Shown here in pieces: positions 18,424 to 27,886 of a DNA stretch of 64,000 nucleotides (the stretch's first letter is position 1; each line of letters begins with the position of its first letter). The position numbers were made by a program, and so were the translations under genes. The notes beneath the pieces were generated by a model. The model was not told the origin of the DNA. It saw only the letters and a list, made by a program, of their open reading frames with translations, and searched no databases. Source of the DNA: an uncultured Albidovulum sp. (GTDB taxonomy: Bacteria; Pseudomonadota; Alphaproteobacteria; Rhodobacterales; Rhodobacteraceae); NCBI GenBank assembly GCA_913064775.1, contig CAJYAD010000010.1:62001-126000 (forward strand), in the 5' to 3' direction.

Positions 18424-20259
18424 TTGCGGGCATCGACGGGCAGAGCGGGGCGGCGGATCACCCTGGTGCTGTCCCTGTCGCTGAGCCTGGGCATGGCGCT
18501 GGGCCCGGCTGCGGGTGCGGCCGGCCGTGCTGGTCAGTCCGAAAAGGTTGTCTTCCATGTGCCGGGCGCCTCGAAAAGCCTGACCCTGGCGCTGAAAAAC
18601 GCGTCGGTGCTGCTGTCGACCCAGTCCGACGGCCATACCGACGCCCCGGATCTGTTCGCCGCCGCGCGCGCCGATTATGCAAAGCTGATCGGGGCGCTTT
18701 ATGCGCAGGGCTATTATTCCGGAATCATCCATATCCTGATCGACGGTCGAGAGGCCGCCCAGATCGCGCCGCTTGATGCGCCGACGAAGATCGCGCGGGT
18801 GGTGGTGACCATCGATCCGGGGCCGCGCTTCACCTTCGGCGCGCTGAAGCTGGCACCGCTGGCGCCGCAGGCCCGGCTGCCCAAGGAATTCGCCCCCGGC
18901 CAGCCGGCGCTGAGCACTGCGGTGCAGGCGGCGGTGGGCGATGCGGTCGGCGCCTGGCGCGACGCGGGCCATGCCATGGCGCAGGTCGGGCGCCAGCAGA
19001 TCGTGGCCGACCACCCCGCGCGCAAGCTGGACGCGGCTGTGACCCTGGTGCCGGGGCCGAAGGTGACCTTCGGGGACCTGCTTTTGACCGGCAAGACCAC
19101 GGTCAACCCGGCCCGCATCCGCCAGATCGCGGGCTTTCCCACCGGCAAGGCCTTTGACCCCAAGGAAGAGAAGAAGGCCGCCGATCGCCTGCGCCGCGCC
19201 GGGGCGTTTTCCTCGGTCGCCTTTTCCGAGGCCAAGACGCTTAGCCCCGGCGACCGGCTGGACGTGACCGGGGCGCTGGTCCAGGCCAAGCGCCACCGCA
19301 TCGGCTTTGGCGCCGAACTGGCCAGCCAGGAAGGGCTGACGCTGTCGGGCTTCTGGCTGAACCGGAATTTCCTGAACGACGCCCAGCAATTGCGCCTCGA
19401 CGCCAAGGTCAGCGGCCTGCGGGGCCAGAACGGGGCCCCCGATTACAGCCTGAACCTGCGCTTCGACCGTCCCGCTGTGGTGAACCCCGACAGCGCGCTT
19501 TATGCCCAGCTCACCACCCGACAGCTGAATCAGGTCGACTATACCGAAACCCTGGGTTCTGCAGAGGTCGGGCTGACCCGGATTCTGCGCGAACATCTGA
19601 CCGCCAGCGCCGGCATCGGCTATGAGGTCAGCCGCGTCACCGACACGCTGGGCGAACATTGGTTCCACGACCTCAGCTTTCCGCTGGGGATGGTCTACGA
19701 TAGCCGCGACCACACGCTGAACCCGCAAAAGGGCGTCTATATCGATGCTCTGGTCAAACCCTACAAGGGCTTTGGCGGCACCGGCGATGGCGCCCAGATC
19801 AAGCTGGACGCGCGCGCCTACAAGGAGCTGGGCAAGCGGGTGACGCTGGCCGCGCGGTTGCAATTCGGATCGGTGCTGGGCTCGTCCGTGGCCGATACGC
19901 CGCGCGACTACCTGTTCTATTCGGGCGGCGGCGGCACGGTGCGGGGCCAGCCCTATCAATCGCTGGGGGTCTATGTCCTGAGCCCGACCCAACGCACCGG
20001 CGGGCGCAGCTTCATCGGGCTGTCGGGCGAGATCCGCACCCGGATCAACGCCAGTTTCGGTGTCGTGGCCTTCTATGACGCGGGCTATGTCGGGGCCAAC
20101 AGCCTGCCCGGCAAGAACGGCGCCTGGCAGGCGGGCGCCGGGCTGGGCCTGCGCTATTTTACCGGCATCGGGCCGATCCGGCTGGATGTGGGCCTGCCGG
20201 TATCCGGCAGCACCGGCAACGGGCCGCAGATCTATGTCGGCATCGGGCAGGCTTTCTGA
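18424..20259 (+). CDS. tamA: Translocation and assembly module protein TamA (Omp85 family)
   Basis: The protein has about 611 residues: signal peptide, POTRA-type repeats (about 40-300) and a 16-strand Omp85 barrel ending in YVGIGQAF with a terminal Phe. VRGQPYQSLGVYV is the lid-lock VRG(F/Y) motif. It acts with TamB in outer-membrane assembly. I chose the TTG at 18424 because GGAGG lies five bases before it and it gives a compact signal peptide; ATG codons at 18388 and 18283 are in frame. Its stop overlaps the tamB start by one base (TGATG). Confidence 0.9.
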   Translation: MRASTGRAGRRITLVLSLSLSLGMALGPAAGAAGRAGQSEKVVFHVPGASKSLTLALKNASVLLSTQSDGHTDAPDLFAAARADYAKLIGALYAQGYYSGIIHILIDGREAAQIAPLDAPTKIARVVVTIDPGPRFTFGALKLAPLAPQARLPKEFAPGQPALSTAVQAAVGDAVGAWRDAGHAMAQVGRQQIVADHPARKLDAAVTLVPGPKVTFGDLLLTGKTTVNPARIRQIAGFPTGKAFDPKEEKKAADRLRRAGAFSSVAFSEAKTLSPGDRLDVTGALVQAKRHRIGFGAELASQEGLTLSGFWLNRNFLNDAQQLRLDAKVSGLRGQNGAPDYSLNLRFDRPAVVNPDSALYAQLTTRQLNQVDYTETLGSAEVGLTRILREHLTASAGIGYEVSRVTDTLGEHWFHDLSFPLGMVYDSRDHTLNPQKGVYIDALVKPYKGFGGTGDGAQIKLDARAYKELGKRVTLAARLQFGSVLGSSVADTPRDYLFYSGGGGTVRGQPYQSLGVYVLSPTQRTGGRSFIGLSGEIRTRINASFGVVAFYDAGYVGANSLPGKNGAWQAGAGLGLRYFTGIGPIRLDVGLPVSGSTGNGPQIYVGIGQAF

Positions 20260-23200
20260 TGCGGCGGATCGTGACCCTTCTGGCGATCGTGGCGCTGCCG
20301 GCGCTGGCCTTCGGCGCGGCGAAGGATGATGGCCAAGGCTATCTGACGCAGCTGCTTGAGAACAACCTCTCGGGTGCCGGGCGGGTGGTGCATATCACCG
20401 GCTTTCAGGGCGCGCTGTCCTCGAAGGCCAGCCTCAAGACCCTGACGATCGCCGATTCCAAGGGCGTCTGGATCACCCTGAAGGGCGTGACGCTGGACTG
20501 GTCGCGGCTGGCGCTGCTGCAAGGCAAGGTCGAGATCAACCAGCTGACGGCGGATGAGATCGACATGCCGCGCCCGGCGATCACCGTGCCCAGCAAGACC
20601 GCGCCGCCGGCCGCGGCGCCCGGCTTCACCCTGCCGAAGCTGCCGGTTTCGGTGTCGATCGGCAAGATCGAGGCGAAGAAGGTGGTGCTGGGCGCGCCGG
20701 TGCTGGGTCAGGCGGCAGTGGTGAAGATCGAGGGCAGCGCGCAGCTGGCGGGCGGTAGCGGCAAGACCAAGATCGACCTGCAGCGCATCGACGGGACGCA
20801 GGGGCAGATCCTGCTGGATGCAAGCTATTCGGCCAGCTCGACCGATCTGGCGGTGACGCTGAAGGTGAAGGAAGCGGTGGGCGGCATCCTGACCACCGCG
20901 CTGGGCCTGCCGAACGCGCCGGCGCTGGCGCTAAGCGTCGACGGCAAGGGGCCGATCGACGATTTCGACGCCAAGATAAGCCTCGCCACCGACAACCAGC
21001 CGCGGCTTTCGGGGAATGTCGTGCTGAAGGGCCAAACCGGCGCGGACGGCAAGCTTACCAACCATTTCACCGCCGATTTGGGCGGCGACCTCGCCCCGCT
21101 TTTCGCCCCGCAGTATCAAGGCTTCTTCGGCCCCGACATCAAGCTGCAGGTCACCGGCGCGCGGCTGCCCTCGGGGCAGCTGCAATTGTCGCAGCTGGAT
21201 CTGAAGGCGCGTCAGATCGCGCTGCGTGGCCAGATCGATATCGGCACCGATGGGCTGCCCAGCCGCATCGATCTGACCGGCAAGCTGGCGTCGAGCGACG
21301 GCAGCCCGGTGCTGCTGCCGCTGCCGGGCGACGCGACCCGGGTGGATCACGCGGATCTGAGCCTGCAATACAATGCCGCCACTGGCGACGGCTGGAAGGG
21401 CGCGGCGCAGATCGCCGGGCTGTCCCGGCCCGGCATGACGCTGGCCGACGTCACCCTGACCGGCCAGGGCCGCATCGCCAAGCTGGCCGCCACCGACAAG
21501 ACCCGCGGCGTCGAGGGCCGGCTGACGCTGAAGAGCGGCGGCGTGGCACCCACGAACCCGGCGCTGGCCAAGGCGCTGGGCCCGGCGCTGAGCCTGACGA
21601 CGCAGTTCCGCTACACCTCCGGCGCACCGCTGGAGCTGCCGCAATTCAGCCTGACCGGCGCCGATTACGGCCTGTCGGGCAAGGCCGAGATTTCGGGTCT
21701 GGACAAGGCGATGCAGATCAGCGGCCAGGTCAGCGCCACCGCCAGCGACATCGCGCGGTTCTCGGGCCTCGCGGGGCGCAAGCTGGGCGGCTCGGCCAAG
21801 GCGCAGGTCAACGGCACGGTCGCGCTTCTGGCGGGCACCTTCACCCTGGGCGGTGCGATTGATGACACCAACCTGACGGTGGGGATGCCGCAACTCGACA
21901 ATCTGATGAAGGGCGACAGCCACATCAGCTTCTCTGCCAGCCGCGACACCGGCGGGTTGACGCTGCAAAGCCTGCAAATCAACGCCCGCAGCCTGAACGC
22001 CAGCGCCGAGGGCTCGCTGCACAAGGGGGCGGCGGATGTGCGCGCCAACCTGTCGTTCAGCGACATCGCGCAACTTGGGCCGGGCTACGGCGGGTCGCTC
22101 GATGCCCGGCTGGCGCTGACCCAGCAGGGCGGGACCAAGTCGCTTTCCCTGCGCGGCACCGGCAAGAACCTGCGGCTGGGTCAGGCGATGGTTGACCGGC
22201 TGCTGCGCGGACAGACCGATTTCAACCTTGCCGCCCATCAGACCGGCGCCGCGATCGGGATCGACAAGATCGACCTGAACAATCCGCAGCTGTCACTTAC
22301 GGCCGCGCCGCAGGCGAACGGCTCGGACATTCTGGCGGTGCGGGCGCGGCTGGCGGATCTGGCGCAGCTGGCCTCGGGCTTTCCCGGCCCGGTCAGCGCC
22401 GAGGGCACCGTCACCCAGATTGCCAAGGGCTATGCCGTGGATCTGGGCATGCGCGGCCCCGGCGGCATCGACGCGCGGCTGAAGGGCAGCCTGGCGGACA
22501 ATCTGTCCTCGGCCGATCTGCACGCCGACGGCAGCGCCCGGGCCGAGCTGATCAACCCGCTGATCGCGCCGCGGTCGGTCACCGGGCCGGTGCGGTTCAA
22601 TCTGGCGCTGAAGGGGCCGCTGAAGCTGGGATCGCTGTCCGGCCACATCGATTTCGCCAAGGGACGGATCGCGGCGCCGGTCCTGGGGCTTTCGGCCACC
22701 AATGCCGGGCTGAACGCCAGCTTCGCGGGCGGTCAGGCGAAGATCGACGGGCAGATGGATGTGGGTGGCGGCACGATCAAGCTGTCGGGGCCCGTGTCAC
22801 TGCTGCCGCCCTATGACAGCGACATCGCGGTGTCGCTGAACCGTGTCGGGCTGAAGGACCCCGAGCTTTATGCCACCCAGGCCACCGGCGCGCTGAAGGT
22901 GAATGGCCCGCTGGCGGGCGGCGCTGCGATCACGGGCCGGATCACCCTGTCGAAAACCGAGATCCGGGTGCCCTCGACCGGGCTGGGCGGGTCCGACACG
23001 ATCCCGCAGGGGTTGGTGCAGAAGGGGGCCTCGGCGCCGGTGCTGGCGACGCTGAAACGCGCCGGGCTGGGTGCGAATCCCGGTGCCGCCGCCGCCGCCG
23101 CGGCCCGGGCGCCATTGCGGCGGCCGTTCCGCCTGAACCTGACGATCCTGGCGCCGGAACAGGTTTTCGTGCGCGGCCGCGGGCTGGATGCGGAACTGGG

Positions 23201-23819
23201 GGGGCAGATCGCGCTGACCGGGACCTCTTCCGACATCATCCCGATCGGCAGCTTCGATCTGCGGCGCGGACGGCTGGACATCCTTGGCAAGCGGCTGGAC
23301 CTGACCCAGGGCAGCCTGCGCCTGCAGGGCCGTTTCGTCCCCTATGTGCATATGGTCGCGTCCACCACCAGCAACGGGGTGACGTCGATGGTCAATGTCG
23401 ACGGCGTGGCGACCGATCCGAAGATCACCTTCTCGTCCTCGCCGTCGCTACCGCAGGAAGAGGTGCTGTCGCAGCTGCTGTTCGGCCAGGGGCTGTCGAA
23501 GATTTCGCCCTTCCAGGCGGCGCAGCTTGCCTCGGCGGTGGCGACGCTGGCGGGCAAGGGCGGCGAGGGCATCGTGTCGAAGCTGCGGCGCAGTTTCGGG
23601 CTGGACGATCTGGATATCCAGACCGACGCGCAGGGGCAGACCTCGGTCAAGCTGGGCAAGTATATCTCGAAGCGGCTGTATTCGGATGTGACGGTGGGCC
23701 AGGACGGCACCTCGCAGGTCGATCTGAACCTTGATGTCACCAAATCGGTGACGCTGAAGGGATCGGCCGCGTCCACCGGCAACACGGGCATCGGCGTTTA
23801 CTATCAGCGCGATTACTGA
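20259..23819 (+). CDS. tamB: Translocation/assembly module inner-membrane protein TamB
   Basis: The protein has 1186 residues, within the TamB range. An N-terminal signal anchor (MRRIVTLLAIVALPALAFG) is followed by a long repetitive beta-rich region. The C-terminal TamB domain (formerly DUF490) contains PIGSFDLRRGRLDILGKRLD, VDGVATDPKITFSSSPSL and SQLLFGQGLSKISPFQAAQL. It spans the periplasm and works with TamA in lipid transport or beta-barrel assembly. It is coupled to tamA by a one-base overlap. Its last seven bases overlap the convergent BrkB-type gene. Confidence 0.93.
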   Translation: MRRIVTLLAIVALPALAFGAAKDDGQGYLTQLLENNLSGAGRVVHITGFQGALSSKASLKTLTIADSKGVWITLKGVTLDWSRLALLQGKVEINQLTADEIDMPRPAITVPSKTAPPAAAPGFTLPKLPVSVSIGKIEAKKVVLGAPVLGQAAVVKIEGSAQLAGGSGKTKIDLQRIDGTQGQILLDASYSASSTDLAVTLKVKEAVGGILTTALGLPNAPALALSVDGKGPIDDFDAKISLATDNQPRLSGNVVLKGQTGADGKLTNHFTADLGGDLAPLFAPQYQGFFGPDIKLQVTGARLPSGQLQLSQLDLKARQIALRGQIDIGTDGLPSRIDLTGKLASSDGSPVLLPLPGDATRVDHADLSLQYNAATGDGWKGAAQIAGLSRPGMTLADVTLTGQGRIAKLAATDKTRGVEGRLTLKSGGVAPTNPALAKALGPALSLTTQFRYTSGAPLELPQFSLTGADYGLSGKAEISGLDKAMQISGQVSATASDIARFSGLAGRKLGGSAKAQVNGTVALLAGTFTLGGAIDDTNLTVGMPQLDNLMKGDSHISFSASRDTGGLTLQSLQINARSLNASAEGSLHKGAADVRANLSFSDIAQLGPGYGGSLDARLALTQQGGTKSLSLRGTGKNLRLGQAMVDRLLRGQTDFNLAAHQTGAAIGIDKIDLNNPQLSLTAAPQANGSDILAVRARLADLAQLASGFPGPVSAEGTVTQIAKGYAVDLGMRGPGGIDARLKGSLADNLSSADLHADGSARAELINPLIAPRSVTGPVRFNLALKGPLKLGSLSGHIDFAKGRIAAPVLGLSATNAGLNASFAGGQAKIDGQMDVGGGTIKLSGPVSLLPPYDSDIAVSLNRVGLKDPELYATQATGALKVNGPLAGGAAITGRITLSKTEIRVPSTGLGGSDTIPQGLVQKGASAPVLATLKRAGLGANPGAAAAAAARAPLRRPFRLNLTILAPEQVFVRGRGLDAELGGQIALTGTSSDIIPIGSFDLRRGRLDILGKRLDLTQGSLRLQGRFVPYVHMVASTTSNGVTSMVNVDGVATDPKITFSSSPSLPQEEVLSQLLFGQGLSKISPFQAAQLASAVATLAGKGGEGIVSKLRRSFGLDDLDIQTDAQGQTSVKLGKYISKRLYSDVTVGQDGTSQVDLNLDVTKSVTLKGSAASTGNTGIGVYYQRDY

Positions 23820-24631
23820 CCGCGCGGCACCCGGGTCAGCGCCAGCGCGACGTTCAGCGCGGCGCCCAGCAAGATCACATAGGCCGAGAGGTAGAACCAC
23901 ATCAGCAGCGCGACCACGGCGCCGATGGATCCGTAGATCCGATTGTAGCTGTGGAAATGCGAGATGTAGTAGGAAAACCCGACCGAGGCCGCAATCCACA
24001 GCGTGACCGCCAGCAAAAGGCCGGGCCAGACCCGCTCCTTGCGCTCGGCGAGGTTGGGGCCGAACCGGTAGAGCAGGCCGATGCCCAGCAGCACCGCCGC
24101 CAGGGCGGTCGTCCACTGCGCCACCGGCAGCACCAGCTTGGCGAAGCCCCCCAGCGGGATCACCGCCAGGATGATCGGCAGCACGATCACCGCCGCCAGC
24201 GCGATCAGCCCCATGGCGATCAGGATCAGCGTCAACAACATCGCCGCCGCGATATGGCGCAGCCCGCCGCGGTCGCGCGTGCGGTGGATGGTGTTCAACC
24301 CCTGCAGCAGCGCCGCCACCCCTGAGCGCGCCGACCACAGTGCCACCAGCGTCGACAGGATCGAGGTCCAGCCCAGGGTGGAATTGTTCGCCTCGATCAG
24401 CGCCTGCACCTGACCATAGAACAGCTGAAAGGCCTGATCGGGCAGGAATTCCGCCATCAGCGCGGCCTGCTGTTCGATCACCGACGGGTCCGAGACATAG
24501 CCCCATAACGCGATCACCGCGGCCACCGCGGGAAAGATCGCCAGCATCGCGAAGAAGGCGACCCCGGCGGCGATCAGGCCCAGCTTCGCTTCGGTCGCAA
24601 GATGCGAGAGGACGGAAATCAGATTACGCAT
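23813..24631 (-). CDS. YihY/BrkB-family inner membrane protein
   Basis: The protein has 272 residues with six hydrophobic segments. The family marks are GVAFFAMLAIFPAVAAVIALWGY near the N-terminus and LLMWFYLSAYVILLGAALN near the C-terminus. The family was once called ribonuclease BN in error; its real role is unknown, with links to virulence in Bordetella. It overlaps the end of tamB by seven bases on the opposite strand. Confidence 0.9.
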   Translation of the reverse strand: MRNLISVLSHLATEAKLGLIAAGVAFFAMLAIFPAVAAVIALWGYVSDPSVIEQQAALMAEFLPDQAFQLFYGQVQALIEANNSTLGWTSILSTLVALWSARSGVAALLQGLNTIHRTRDRGGLRHIAAAMLLTLILIAMGLIALAAVIVLPIILAVIPLGGFAKLVLPVAQWTTALAAVLLGIGLLYRFGPNLAERKERVWPGLLLAVTLWIAASVGFSYYISHFHSYNRIYGSIGAVVALLMWFYLSAYVILLGAALNVALALTRVPRGQ

Positions 24632-24688
24632 CGCCCGTGCCGGACCACCTGCCCCGCATCACCGGTGCACGACCCGGCGCCGGGCATA

Positions 24689-24711
24689 GAAAAAGCCCGC
24701 CGAAGCGGGCT
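24689..24711 (-). terminator. Intrinsic terminator after the small exported protein gene
   Basis: On the minus strand AGCCCGC-TTCG-GCGGGCT forms a 7-bp stem with a stable tetraloop, followed directly by TTTT. It lies 27 bases after the stop codon of the 63-residue gene. Confidence 0.85.
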
Positions 24712-24737
24712 CTTTCGAAACTTTCAAACCGTCACCC

Positions 24738-24929
24738 TCAGGTGCCGGAGGTCGAGTTGCTGCTCGACGCGACGGCAGCGACGACCACAACAGCGATCAC
24801 GGTCGCGGCAACGGCGCCGCTGGCCCCCAGAGCCCCGAGAGAGGTGGGAACGCCCTGAGCGGACGCGGTGGTCGCGATCCCGCCGGACAGGCCAGTTGCG
24901 AGAGCGGCGGCAAGTACGATCTTCTTCAT
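24738..24929 (-). CDS. Small exported or membrane-anchored protein, 63 residues, paralogue of 3671-3853
   Basis: It begins MKKIVLAAALATGLSGGI with a signal-peptide profile and a likely ASA-Q cleavage site. A hydrophobic stretch (AVAATVIAVVVVAAVA) follows and the tail is SSSNSTSGT. I chose the ATG at 24929, because GAGG lies nine bases before it; an ATG at 24938 is possible. It has its own terminator. It shares the MKKI-LAAAL start, total size and a late hydrophobic segment before SSN with the 60-residue protein next to hemH. Function is unknown. Confidence 0.75.
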   Translation of the reverse strand: MKKIVLAAALATGLSGGIATTASAQGVPTSLGALGASGAVAATVIAVVVVAAVASSSNSTSGT

Positions 24930-25176
24930 TTCGTTCATCCTCGGAAAAAAACACGGAAACCATGGGAAAACTAACATCGACCCGGGATCGAATAAAGAAA
25001 AATCTAGGGACTTGGTTGCTGCGTTGCAGATATATTCAATTTCTGTTCAGAAAACCACCACAGGCTGTCTTGCCACACCGAAGGGTTGGGCCACGATTCC
25101 AGGCGTGGCATGAGGCGTTCTTGCAGGCAGAGACGGCGCGGCCTTACCATGCTGTCGTCAACAGGGGCGGCAGCGC

Positions 25177-26427
25177 GTGAACATCCTATTTGTCCATCAG
25201 AATTATCCCGGCCAATACCGCCAGCTTGTCGAATGGCTGATCGCGCAGCAACAGCACCGGATCATCTTTCTGACCCAGCGCCAGGGCCTGCCCGAGGTGC
25301 CGGGAGTGGAAATCCGCACCTATGCCAGCCATCGCCGTCCCGCCGCCGATGCCTATGGCCTGTCGCGCCATTTCGAGGAATGCATGGGCAATGGCTATGG
25401 CGCCGCCCTTGCCGCGCAGGCGCTCAGGGCCGAGGGTTTCACCCCCGTTATCATCCTTGGCCATATCGGCTGGGGCGAGGTGACTTTTCTGAAACAGGTC
25501 TGGCCCGGGGTGCCGGTGCTGGGCTATTTTGAATATTTCTTTCTGGCCAAGGGCGGATCCGTCGGCTTCGACCCGGAATTTCCCGCCGCGCCCGAAGCGC
25601 CCTATCTGATGCAGGCGCGCAATGGGGCGAATCACCTGGCCGCCGCCGCCGTCGATCTGGGCCAATGCCCGACCGCATGGCAGCTGGGCACCTTCCCGCC
25701 CGAGATGCAGGCCAAATGCTACACTTGCCACGACGGCATCCGCACCGACCGCCTGCGGCCCGACCCCGCCGCCAGCCTCAAGCTTGGCCGTCTGGAAAGC
25801 GCCCTGACCCGCGACGATGAGGTCTTCACCTACATGGCCCGCAATATGGAGCCGACCCGGGGTTTCCACATCTTCATGCGCGCCCTGCCGCAGATCCTGG
25901 CCGCCCGCCCCAAGGCCCGCGCCCTGATCATCGGCGGCAATGAAGTGTCCTATGGCAAGGGCAGCGGCGAAAAGGGCGGCTACCGCGCCGAGATGGAGCG
26001 CGAGCTGGGCGACCGCGTGGATTGGCAGCGGGTGCATTTCCTTGGCCGCGTGCCCTATGAGGCCTATCAGCAGGTGATCCAGCTTGGCCGGTGCCACATC
26101 TATCTGACGGTGCCTTTCGTGCTGTCGTGGTCGCTGCTTGAGGCGATGTCGATGGGCGCGACGATCGTCGCCTCGGACACCGCCCCGGTGCGCGAGGTGA
26201 TCGCGCATGAAAGGAACGGCCTGCTGGTCGATTTCTTCGATCCCGGCGCGCTGGCCGCGCAGGTGACGCAGGTGCTGGCGCGCCCCGATGATTTCGCGGG
26301 CCTCGGTCGGCAAGCGCGCGACGACGCGGTGGCGCGTTACGATTTCCTGACCGTCACGCTGCCCGAGCATCTGGCCCGGATCAACGCGCTGCTGCCCCCC
26401 GGGAAGCGGATCGACTATCGGATCTGA
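25177..26427 (+). CDS. Glycosyltransferase family 4 protein
   Basis: The protein has 416 residues and starts MNILFVHQNYPGQYRQL, matching the Glyco_trans_4_3-type N-terminal domain. HDGIRTDRL ends that domain. The C-terminal GT-B half contains YMARNMEPTRGF, LIIGGNEVSYG and SLLEAMSMGATIVAS, with the E-x7-type donor site. It transfers a sugar from a nucleotide donor, probably onto a surface polysaccharide. The start codon is GTG. It faces an epimerase gene seven bases away, which suggests a shared envelope-sugar theme. No nearby export or polymerase genes were seen. Confidence 0.88.
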   Translation: MNILFVHQNYPGQYRQLVEWLIAQQQHRIIFLTQRQGLPEVPGVEIRTYASHRRPAADAYGLSRHFEECMGNGYGAALAAQALRAEGFTPVIILGHIGWGEVTFLKQVWPGVPVLGYFEYFFLAKGGSVGFDPEFPAAPEAPYLMQARNGANHLAAAAVDLGQCPTAWQLGTFPPEMQAKCYTCHDGIRTDRLRPDPAASLKLGRLESALTRDDEVFTYMARNMEPTRGFHIFMRALPQILAARPKARALIIGGNEVSYGKGSGEKGGYRAEMERELGDRVDWQRVHFLGRVPYEAYQQVIQLGRCHIYLTVPFVLSWSLLEAMSMGATIVASDTAPVREVIAHERNGLLVDFFDPGALAAQVTQVLARPDDFAGLGRQARDDAVARYDFLTVTLPEHLARINALLPPGKRIDYRI

Positions 26428-26434
26428 GAAGGCT

Positions 26435-27448
26435 CTATTTGCCGTAATAGTCCCTGAACCATTCCACGAAACGGGCGATCCCGTCGTGGAAATCGGTCTG
26501 CGGGCGATAGCCGGTGAGGTTTTGCAAAAGCGTCGCATCGGCCCAGGTGGCCGGCACGTCGCCCTTCTGCATCTCCATGTAATTGCGCTTGGCTTTCTTG
26601 CCGAGGCATTCCTCGATCGCCTCGACGAAATCCAGAAGCCTCACCTTGTCGGAATTGCCGATATTCACCACCCGGAACGGCGCGGCGGCGGAAAGGCTGT
26701 CCCAGTCCGGGATGTCGTCGCGGCTGGCGGGGCGCACCGGCACGGCGTCGATCAGCAGGCGGATGCCGCGCACCAGATCGTCGACATAGGTGAAATCGCG
26801 GTACATGTCGCCGTGGTTGTAGATGTCGATCGGCCGGTCATCGAGGATCGCGTCGACGAATTTGTAAAGCGCCAGATCGGGGCGGCCGAAGGGGCCGTAG
26901 ACGGTGAAGAAACGGAACATCGTGGTCGGCAGGTTCCACAGATGGGCATAGGAATGGCCCATCGCCTCGTTCGCCTTCTTGGTCGCGGCATAGATCGTCA
27001 GCGGGGTGTCGGCCTTGTCGCGCTCGGTAAACGGCATGTCCTCATTCGCGCCGTAGACCGAGGAGGTCGAGGCCATCAGCAGATGCGCCACCTGCAGCCG
27101 CCGGGCGGCCTCCATCACGTTGAAGGTGCCGACGATGTTCGAATCGATATAGGCGCGGGGGTTTTCTAGGCTGTAGCGCACCCCCGCCTGCCCCGCGAGA
27201 TGGACGATGACGTCAGGCGCGAAATCGTCGGCCATCCGGTCGAACAGCGCGGCATCCTCCAGCATGCCTTCGGTCGCCGAGAAATTCGGGTTCTGCAGCA
27301 AGATCGCATGGCGGCGCCGCTTCAGCGTGACGTCGTAGTAATCGGTCATCCCGTCGAAGCCGTGCACCTGAAAGCCCTCGGCCAGCAGCAGCCTGGCCAG
27401 GTGGAAGCCGATGAACCCGGCGGTGCCGGTGATGAGGATGCGTTGCAT
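26435..27448 (-). CDS. NAD-dependent epimerase, UDP-glucuronate 4-epimerase-like
   Basis: The protein has 337 residues. It starts [20 protein letters not shown] (GxxGxxG NAD site) and carries the STSSVYG and YAATK active-site residues. It also has [20 protein letters not shown], typical of UDP-glucuronate 4-epimerases (LspL/Cap1J-like). It would make UDP-galacturonate for capsule or lipopolysaccharide. The ATG at 27448 gives the family start. It lies between the convergent glycosyltransferase and tRNA-Leu. Confidence 0.9.
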   Translation of the reverse strand: MQRILITGTAGFIGFHLARLLLAEGFQVHGFDGMTDYYDVTLKRRRHAILLQNPNFSATEGMLEDAALFDRMADDFAPDVIVHLAGQAGVRYSLENPRAYIDSNIVGTFNVMEAARRLQVAHLLMASTSSVYGANEDMPFTERDKADTPLTIYAATKKANEAMGHSYAHLWNLPTTMFRFFTVYGPFGRPDLALYKFVDAILDDRPIDIYNHGDMYRDFTYVDDLVRGIRLLIDAVPVRPASRDDIPDWDSLSAAAPFRVVNIGNSDKVRLLDFVEAIEECLGKKAKRNYMEMQKGDVPATWADATLLQNLTGYRPQTDFHDGIARFVEWFRDYYGK

Positions 27449-27481
27449 GGTGATGTCCCCGGTCGATCGCGGCGCGCGCTC

Positions 27482-27544
27482 AAGGCCCGCCCGGCGAGGC
27501 AACGCGAGGACGGCGTGGAGGTCAAGGCATTAAGGCCCGCCCGG
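27482..27544. repeat. Pair of 13-bp direct repeats near tRNA-Leu
   Basis: AAGGCCCGCCCGG occurs at 27482-27494 and again at 27532-27544, 50 bases apart. It does not match the 3' end of the tRNA, and no integrase is near. It may be a remnant or chance duplication. Confidence 0.5.
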
Positions 27545-27636
27545 GAAAGGCAGGCCCAAGCGCCCGACGGACGACATGCCCCGAAGGGGGCAATCTGATG
27601 CTCTGATTTTCGGGGGAAATCCCTTGCGGGACGACT

Positions 27637-27721
27637 TGGTGCCCAGGAGAGGACTCGAACCTCCACACCTTGCGGTACAGGTACCTGAAACCTGCGCGTC
27701 TACCAATTCCGCCACCTGGGC
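27637..27721 (-). tRNA. tRNA-Leu (CAG anticodon)
   Basis: Read on the minus strand, the 85-base sequence starts GCCCAGGTGGCGGAATTGG and ends in CCTGGGC-A-CCA. The acceptor stem pairs fully (GCCCAGG/CCTGGGC). The anticodon stem CAGGT/ACCTG encloses the loop TTCAGGT, giving anticodon CAG for the CUG codon, the main leucine codon in this G+C-rich genome. The long variable arm and the GGTTCGAGTCC T-arm fit a class II leucine tRNA. CCA is encoded. A GCCCC/GGGGC hairpin at 27577-27592 may end the transcript. Confidence 0.96.
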
Positions 27722-27886
27722 AGGTGTCGTGAAGCGCGATGTATCGGGGGGCGCAGACGGTGTCAACGGGGTCTTTCGCAAAAACCGGGCGATACAGTTG
27801 CGCCTTGTTCCCGCGGCCTCACAAAGTTATTCAGAGGCCAGCGATGGCGCGCCCAGACGCGGCGCCCAAGGTTCGGAGTGCGCGAC

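Noticed and set aside
27482-27721. Integration site at tRNA-Leu flanked by direct repeats
   Set aside because: The 13-bp repeats do not match the tRNA 3' end, and no integrase or foreign-looking gene is near.
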